Source of the DNA: a virus
Reading direction: 5' to 3' (one strand)
IMG/VR virus record: IMGVR_UViG_3300029319_009278
Location: 1-52,418 of that record
DNA length: 52,418 bases
Positions within the stretch are counted from its first letter, which is position 1; the number at the start of each line of letters is the position of its first letter. This document shows positions 47,827 through 52,418 of the stretch, piece after piece. A program made the translations under genes and the position numbers. The notes below the pieces were generated by a model, which saw only the letters and a list, made by a program, of their open reading frames with translations, searched no databases and was not told the DNA's origin.

Positions 47827-48632
47827 GTTTTTTCTATCATTTCCTTGGTCTCAAGATGTACATTCAAAGCCTCATCACCAAGCGAATCCATTTCTGTCTG
47901 ATATCTGTCAAACGTGTCATCAGAATCTTTTCCCGCTCCACTATGCCAGTAAAGACGATGAGTGTTAACATTTAGTAAAACTGGGACACTGAAAGCATCT
48001 GTTAAATGGCTGCGTATTTCCAGAGGGTCATCAGATGTTTGAGTCGCTTTCATTTTGAAAGCTTTAGCAACGTCATCCATTTCCCAGTTTCTTCTTACCT
48101 TCTTTTCTGTTAAAATTGATAGATTATTGTCCTCTACAACAAACAAGATCGGCAAGTTTTTTGTAGAAGCCCAACCAAGAGCACCTAAAACATAATCTTC
48201 TTCAGCGGAGGCATCTCCCATCACTGCAATCGTCGGATGATTCGAACTATAGGCTGCACCTACCGCAATCGGTACCTGGCTTCCCATTAGTCCGTCGTGA
48301 CCATACATATTAATTTCTGGTCCGTGTACCGACGCCGAACCTCCCATGCCATAAGCACAGCCCGATGGTCTACCCAATAATTCATCTATTAATTTAACAA
48401 GGTCGCCACCAAAAGAAAGATACAAAGAGTGACACCTGTGTTGTCCAAATATCATCGGACTCATGTCTCCAAGAACAGTAGCGATAGTGGCCGAAATATA
48501 TTCTTGCCCCGCCGACATATATGTTGGAAACTTTATGTTTTTTTCTTCGATCATTTTGTAGAGATAATTTTCAAAGTTTCTACACATGGAAGCTTTCTTA
48601 AAAACCTCCATTCTAAAATCTCTGTCATTCAT
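47799..48632 (-). CDS. E1 alpha-type TPP-dependent enzyme subunit
   Basis: 277 residues from ATG 48632 (MNDRDFRMEVFKKASM). The TPP motif reads GDASAEEDYVLGALGWASTK then VVEDNN: GDA in place of the usual GDG, with the NN end about 30 residues later. The E1-alpha phosphorylation-loop region, here around NTHRLYWHSGAGKDSDD, also fits. The start with a GGAAAG site at 7 bases is preferred over the longer frame; it overlaps the HAD gene by 8 bases. It forms a heterotetramer with E1 beta, by family. It may decarboxylate a keto acid and pass the activated aldehyde to a sugar. Confidence 0.83.
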   Translation of the reverse strand: MNDRDFRMEVFKKASMCRNFENYLYKMIEEKNIKFPTYMSAGQEYISATIATVLGDMSPMIFGQHRCHSLYLSFGGDLVKLIDELLGRPSGCAYGMGGSASVHGPEINMYGHDGLMGSQVPIAVGAAYSSNHPTIAVMGDASAEEDYVLGALGWASTKNLPILFVVEDNNLSILTEKKVRRNWEMDDVAKAFKMKATQTSDDPLEIRSHLTDAFSVPVLLNVNTHRLYWHSGAGKDSDDTFDRYQTEMDSLGDEALNVHLETKEMIEKTWQRQLEKQ

Positions 48633-49095
48633 AAAAAACTTTCCAATCCACAACAGAGCTACTATCGTGACTTGTTATGCCGCTTATTTTTTGCGCACTT
48701 TTTAAATGCTTCTCGTCGTCATCATAAAACACACATTGACTTATTTTGTCAAGTACATTAGCTTTAGAAAAGGTTTTATATTTAAGGATTTTATTTTCTC
48801 CAAACAACTCGTAAATACCAAATTGTTTAAGCAAATTTATTGACGGCTGGTCTTTTTCTTCTAGTCCCCATGCCGCCCCAACAGATAGAAACCCGATCTC
48901 GTTTCCCTGGGAAATCAAATATTCGATATAGTTGGAAATATTTTTTCGCAAAACACAGCGTGACCCAACGTCATCAAATATTACATTACCCTCTTTTCGG
49001 TACGGTCGTAACATTTGTTTAGCCCAAATAGGGCGACCAGTTACATCATATGTGTCCCAAATTGTTCTATCTAAATCAAAAATATGCAATGTCAT
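48625..49095 (-). CDS. HAD phosphatase (MDP-1/HAD-IIIC-like)
   Basis: 156 residues. Motif I is IFDLDRTIWD (DxDxT), as in the MDP-1/FkbH-type HAD IIIC group, and the late acidic motif is VFYDDDEKHL. A serine is at FLSVG for motif II. The family hydrolyses phosphate esters; in sugar gene clusters such proteins often act on sugar phosphates or glyceryl-ACP intermediates. It overlaps the cupin gene by ATGA at its start and E1 alpha by 8 bases at its end. Substrate unknown. Confidence 0.8.
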   Translation of the reverse strand: MTLHIFDLDRTIWDTYDVTGRPIWAKQMLRPYRKEGNVIFDDVGSRCVLRKNISNYIEYLISQGNEIGFLSVGAAWGLEEKDQPSINLLKQFGIYELFGENKILKYKTFSKANVLDKISQCVFYDDDEKHLKSAQKISGITSHDSSSVVDWKVFYE

Positions 49096-49751
49096 TTTGA
49101 CACGACCAACAACAACGAATCTTTGACAATTTCGAAGTCTTTTGACAACTGCTTAAACACTTTGCCAACGACCACATCACCAGGCTGATATATCGGATCC
49201 TTCTTATCGCTAATGAGTCCTCCCCTGAAACACATCAAAAGGTCATCATCTAAAAACTCATTAGGATCTGTCTTTGTTGAAAGTTTTTTTAGGTCCATCT
49301 GCTTGCCACAGAAAACAAAAGAATCATTTTTGTAGTCATCATCTTTCAGAAAGAGACAATCTTCATCCCTTTCCATCTCCGATTCTTTACCCTCATAAGG
49401 CTTGGACTTTCTTCCGTACTCATCCTTCAGACGAACTAGATCATCTTTCATTTTTGGTGCTTCTATCTCAAACATATAAACACCATTTTCTGATACGGCT
49501 TTTGTTGAGTGAAACAACCCTCTTCTGATCATCATCTTATCAGGAGATTCAACCATAAATGAATCATTAAGAAACGATATTTTTGCTGTGCCATCAAGGA
49601 CGATAAGTCCTGTGTTTTTTCTCGGGTGACAATGCATCGAAGTTCGTTGTCCCGGCTCTATCCTTAACAGCCAAAGACCTACATCATCATTTTCATACAC
49701 AAGGTATTCATGTCCCCATGGTTTTTTGACAACTACGTTTTCATAGGACAT
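49092..49751 (-). CDS. Cupin protein, sugar-phosphate isomerase-like
   Basis: 219 residues. The N-terminal cupin contains KKPWGHEYLVYENDDVGLWL and then PGQRTSMHCHPRKNTGLIVL with the H-x-H metal pair (MHCH), as in type II mannose-6-phosphate isomerases. A long acidic insertion (about 110-150) and a C-terminal region (GDVVVGKVFKQLSKD) follow. It is thus larger than a bare cupin. It may be an isomerase or a binding protein for sugar phosphates feeding GDP-mannose. It overlaps the HAD gene by ATGA. A regulatory role is possible. Confidence 0.72.
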   Translation of the reverse strand: MSYENVVVKKPWGHEYLVYENDDVGLWLLRIEPGQRTSMHCHPRKNTGLIVLDGTAKISFLNDSFMVESPDKMMIRRGLFHSTKAVSENGVYMFEIEAPKMKDDLVRLKDEYGRKSKPYEGKESEMERDEDCLFLKDDDYKNDSFVFCGKQMDLKKLSTKTDPNEFLDDDLLMCFRGGLISDKKDPIYQPGDVVVGKVFKQLSKDFEIVKDSLLLVVSK

Positions 49752-49759
49752 TTTTTATT

Positions 49760-50311
49760 TTATCCTCGGTATCCGTCCGACGATTCATTGTAAGTTTCTA
49801 TCGATGTCTTCATCCATGGCCCCATCCACTTGTAGTGCGGGGAAGAAATAACATTGCCAGACCTAACTGCCGGTGCATCAACATATACAGCACCAGCATT
49901 ATTAATATCATCCTTGATACTATAATATCCTGAAATTTCTCTTCCTTCTACAATTCCAGACGAAATTAAAAGCTGGGCTCCGTGGCACGTACTAGCAATA
50001 ACTTTGCCTCTCTTGTTCCACTCGTTAACAAAACGAAGAACCTGCTCTTCTTGCCTCAACTTTTCAAGCGCCTTTACGCCGCCTGGGATGACAAGAAAAT
50101 CATACTCATTCATGATTTGTTTAAATCCATCAGCACTGTTCAATTCGTCAGTTGTTCTAGAACTTTCCATGTTCGTGCCAAGAATACCATAGATTCTTCC
50201 TGTCACGTTCGCCATAATATCTACTTGAAAACCTTCCTCGTCAAGTCTATAATATGGGTAGATAACCTCGTGGTCTTGAAACTTTTCCCAAGTAATAATT
50301 AAAGCTTTCAT
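49760..50311 (-). CDS. DJ-1/PfpI-family protein
   Basis: 183 residues. The nucleophile elbow is ASTCHGAQLL with C109 followed by H110, and E15 lies at the place of the family's conserved glutamate. The C-terminal SSPHYKWMGPWM is the YhbO/PfpI-type ending. The family includes deglycases and chaperones that remove early glycation products, and some proteases. Beside sugar-aldehyde-producing enzymes a deglycase-like or aldehyde-handling role would make sense. It overlaps the next gene (50308) by ATGA. Function is inferred from fold. Confidence 0.82.
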   Translation of the reverse strand: MKALIITWEKFQDHEVIYPYYRLDEEGFQVDIMANVTGRIYGILGTNMESSRTTDELNSADGFKQIMNEYDFLVIPGGVKALEKLRQEEQVLRFVNEWNKRGKVIASTCHGAQLLISSGIVEGREISGYYSIKDDINNAGAVYVDAPAVRSGNVISSPHYKWMGPWMKTSIETYNESSDGYRG

Positions 50312-50727
50312 TTTTTCTCCTTATTATTCCAGCTTATTTCCCAATCTTTAAAATCAGCAGCCAAGCAGTCTATTTTGTAATCTTTTCTGCCGCCAGCAAT
50401 TTCTTGTATTTTGTTTTTAGCAGTGTTTCTAATCCCATTCAATCCATGGGTCAGTTCAAGATTGTTGCCATCTTTTATGCCTTTTCTATAGTTCGACTCG
50501 TTGTGCCAAATGTGTAAATTCATCTGCGATAAAACAACAATAGCCCTAACGACATCACCGCTGACACTGTTTGAGTTGGATAGAAGAGTATCTATATCAT
50601 GAACAATATCCTCTATTTCTTGAGCATATTCTTTCTTGTGTTCGGGAATAAAAACTTCTTTCAATTGTACAATCGACAACCTGTCAATTAACTCTGATAG
50701 TGTTGGTAGGTATTTTCTATCTGTCAT
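50308..50727 (-). CDS. Small conserved polysaccharide-locus protein, unknown function
   Basis: 139 residues. The opening YLPTLSELIDRLSIVQLKEV and the MNLHIWHNESNYRKG segment resemble a small helical family that I have seen beside glycosyltransferases in polysaccharide loci. The protein is mostly helical with several aromatic and His residues (HNES, HGLNG). No catalytic motif is clear. GGAG lies 6 bases before ATG 50727, and the end overlaps the PfpI gene by ATGA. It may be a glycosyltransferase helper or an uncharacterised sugar enzyme. Confidence 0.72.
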   Translation of the reverse strand: MTDRKYLPTLSELIDRLSIVQLKEVFIPEHKKEYAQEIEDIVHDIDTLLSNSNSVSGDVVRAIVVLSQMNLHIWHNESNYRKGIKDGNNLELTHGLNGIRNTAKNKIQEIAGGRKDYKIDCLAADFKDWEISWNNKEKK

Positions 50728-50766
50728 GAGGACTCCATTAAAAGTATAGACTAAAAATGATTTTTA

Positions 50767-51711
50767 TTAAGAAAGATTAAGGTTTTTTTTGATAACTGCA
50801 AAAAGATTATCGTCTGAATCGAAAAAACTCTCTGCTCTTTTCAGGTTATCTTTTACTGCCTCCAGTTTTTGATGATATAAATCTGGGCTGATCGATTCTA
50901 AAATATCTAATAGCTCTGGCCCTGTATCAAATGACAGAATTCCATCTGTATTAAAGAAATCACCAATATTTGGACAGCCCCAAAATACGGGAATTGTCCC
51001 AAGTCTAAAGCAGTCTACAAGATTGTCATTGAAATAGTTTTCATGTTTTGCATTTGTTATACTCAAGGAAAAGTAGTATTGCCCTAGTGGATCCATTTTA
51101 TAATCAAAAGACTTGTAAGCTCGACCCCAAAGATCAACATCCAAATTCCTTTTTGTTATTAGATTATCGACAATCAAGTGTCGCAATTTGTGTCCTCTAG
51201 CTAACTTTGATATCTCTATATCTTTCCCTTTTTTGGAAATTATTATTGAAGCTAGTTTGCTTTTCTTTTGTATTTTACAGTCTTCCTTGTGTATAGATCC
51301 TCCGGCATGAACAGTCTTATAAAAAACATATTTTGGACCTCTGTTCAACAAGTCTTTATCATATGTAAGGATTAGATCAAATTTATCCTCTACCATTGTT
51401 ATCCACTCATAAGCAAACGGATGTATAGATCGACACTCATTTAAAAGAGCAACCTTATATTTTGTATTTACCTGATCTGTCATTGGAGACAATAAGTCTT
51501 TGTCGGAAAAAATTGTTACTTCAACATCTTCTTCTGGTAGTCTATTTAATGGCTTTAAAGACTCTGGCTGTATTCCGCCGCCGTAGACCCATTCCACATT
51601 TTTTGGCTCTGGGTGGAACTCTGTCGGGGAAAAAGAGTAGTATCCCATTTCCTCGTTGTAGTTCTCCTTGGATATCAAACTACAATAAAAGTTAACTTTA
51701 GTTCTAGTCAC
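50767..51711 (-). CDS. GT10 fucosyltransferase-like glycosyltransferase
   Basis: 314 residues with a GTG start. The C-terminal half (about 212-245) carries the GT10 alpha-1,3/4-fucosyltransferase core: YYFSLSITNAKHENYFNDNL, then RLGTIPVFWGCPNIGDFF (compare FxLxFENS...YITEK...G.VPVYxG). GT10 enzymes move fucose from GDP-fucose onto glycans; a colitose or other GDP-deoxy sugar donor is plausible here. The N-terminal half is the acceptor Rossmann domain. The usual E in the motif is D/N-rich. It is the only glycosyltransferase seen. The GTG overlaps the cupin stop (8 bases); the ribosome site is weak. Confidence 0.83.
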   Translation of the reverse strand: MTRTKVNFYCSLISKENYNEEMGYYSFSPTEFHPEPKNVEWVYGGGIQPESLKPLNRLPEEDVEVTIFSDKDLLSPMTDQVNTKYKVALLNECRSIHPFAYEWITMVEDKFDLILTYDKDLLNRGPKYVFYKTVHAGGSIHKEDCKIQKKSKLASIIISKKGKDIEISKLARGHKLRHLIVDNLITKRNLDVDLWGRAYKSFDYKMDPLGQYYFSLSITNAKHENYFNDNLVDCFRLGTIPVFWGCPNIGDFFNTDGILSFDTGPELLDILESISPDLYHQKLEAVKDNLKRAESFFDSDDNLFAVIKKNLNLS

Positions 51712-52069
51712 CTTTCACGACCCTATAACTGTCACTGTCAAAATGCTGCGTTGAGAATTCAAAAAGTTCTGAATCCTCTAGAGCAATCATCTGATGTCTT
51801 AACCCTCGGTAGACCCAGAAGTTTTCTCCGGCATTTAGAATAAGCTCACTTGCTTCCTCTAGGTTGTCATCATCACCATACTTAATCAACATTTTTCCTG
51901 ATTGCAGGTAAAAGACTTCATCCTTTAGCTTATGGTAGTGCCAAGAGCACCGCTTATCTTTGTTGAAAAACAGTAGCTTGCCGCAATACTCTTCCTTGTT
52001 GACAATCCACCTTTCCCAGCCCCAACCTTTATCTACGTGTTGCATTTGTAAAATACTTTTGTTTACCAT
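51704..52069 (-). CDS. Cupin protein, mannose-6-phosphate isomerase type II-like
   Basis: 121 residues, a single cupin. GWGWERWIV opens it, then NKDKRCSWHYHKLKDEVFYL carries H-x-H (WHYH) and a Glu ligand, and ENFWVYRGLRHQMIALED closes the barrel with another His. The pattern fits the C-terminal isomerase domain of ManC/WcbM-type proteins or free sugar cupins. It may interconvert mannose and fructose phosphates, which would feed GDP-mannose, or isomerise a keto sugar. It overlaps the SDR gene by 7 bases and the GT10 gene by 8. Confidence 0.78.
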   Translation of the reverse strand: MVNKSILQMQHVDKGWGWERWIVNKEEYCGKLLFFNKDKRCSWHYHKLKDEVFYLQSGKMLIKYGDDDNLEEASELILNAGENFWVYRGLRHQMIALEDSELFEFSTQHFDSDSYRVVKGD

Positions 52070-52418
52070 ACTGTCTTTCCCCCATCGATAACCATGTTTT
52101 CACCAGTCATGTACGTGCTAGCATCCGAACACAAAAACGCAATCGCACCCTTATATTCATCAATGTGAGCCATGCGACCCATTGGGATAATACTAGACAA
52201 CTTCTTTACAAAATCCTCTGGGTGGTCATTGAACACTCCGGTGGGACTTAAGCAGTTTACTCTAATGTTTTTATTTGCAAAATAAACGGCCAAGTATTTT
52301 GTCATACCAACAATAGCCCATTTTGCTGCTGAATATGTGATTGGTTTGACATTTTGCATGTCTTCCGCAACATCGGGCTTTCTATAAATTCTTTGATCGG
52401 GAGCAATGACCCCAAGAT
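52063..52418 (-). CDS. Short-chain dehydrogenase (5' end cut by window edge)
   Basis: The minus-strand frame runs past the Met at 52359 to the edge with no stop: upstream codons give LGVIAPDQRIYRKPDV before the catalytic block PITYSAAKWAIVGMTKYLAV (Y-x3-K). So the true start lies outside the window and the visible 118 residues are the C-terminal half. RVNCLSPTGVFN and DGGKTVW are the usual late SDR motifs. The visible 'VIAPDQRIY' segment is typical of SDRs in nonulosonic or other surface-sugar loci. It reduces or oxidises a sugar intermediate with NAD(P)H; substrate unknown. Confidence 0.85.
   Translation of the reverse strand, partial: LGVIAPDQRIYRKPDVAEDMQNVKPITYSAAKWAIVGMTKYLAVYFANKNIRVNCLSPTGVFNDHPEDFVKKLSSIIPMGRMAHIDEYKGAIAFLCSDASTYMTGENMVIDGGKTVW

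Noticed and set aside
46906-48632. Normal pyruvate dehydrogenase of host metabolism
   Set aside because: No E2 or E3 genes and the surrounding genes are sugar enzymes in the same overlapping operon.
1-52418. tRNA genes, CRISPR array, insertion sequence or att site
   Set aside because: Gaps are too short for tRNAs outside genes, and no regular repeats, transposase or integrase motifs were seen.

Overview
This window is one continuous, densely packed stretch of a tailed-phage genome. All 40 genes I can support lie on the minus strand, many with ATGA, TAATG or longer overlaps, and no gap exceeds 78 bases. Four genes point to a contractile-tailed (myovirus) phage with T4-type components: a gp25 baseplate wedge protein, a gp6-like (baseplate J) wedge protein, a gp5-like hub protein and a gp55-type late sigma factor. 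Several small genes beside gp55 look like proteins I associate with T4-like phages of marine bacteria, so a marine Gram-negative host is likely, but this is inference. I see no tRNA, rRNA, CRISPR array, integrase or insertion sequence.

Layout in transcription order (high to low coordinates). (1) About 52.4-39.6 kb: a surface-sugar cassette of 19 genes. It contains nucleotide-sugar dehydratase, epimerase and reductase genes, a ColD-type PLP sugar 3-dehydratase with His replacing the Schiff-base lysine, a GT10 fucosyltransferase-like enzyme, separate homologues of the two halves of HldE (heptose kinase and nucleotidyltransferase), a paired TPP-dependent E1 alpha/beta enzyme, cupins, HAD phosphatases, a PhyH-type dioxygenase, a PfpI/DJ-1 protein and short-chain dehydrogenases. 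(2) About 39.6-37.8 kb: small phage genes and the late sigma factor. (3) About 37.8-26.6 kb: the baseplate block, made of a hub with a C-terminal M15 peptidase, a spike-like protein with an HxH motif, an unrecognised 1932-residue protein, gp25 and gp6. (4) About 26.6-1.7 kb: large structural or adhesion proteins, including a 3733-residue protein with LamG-like parts and a Pro/Ala/Gly-rich tail. (5) About 1.7 kb to the left edge: a RuvC-like nuclease, a small conserved protein and a HAD 5'-nucleotidase-like protein cut by the edge.

The most interesting reading is that the phage builds and transfers a modified deoxy sugar late in infection. The cassette overlaps the phage genes translationally, so it behaves as part of the same operon. 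The sugar could be colitose-like (3,6-dideoxy) or a modified heptose. It could be added to host LPS or to the virion, whose tail module is rich in large putative adhesion proteins. The exact sugar and target cannot be settled from sequence alone.
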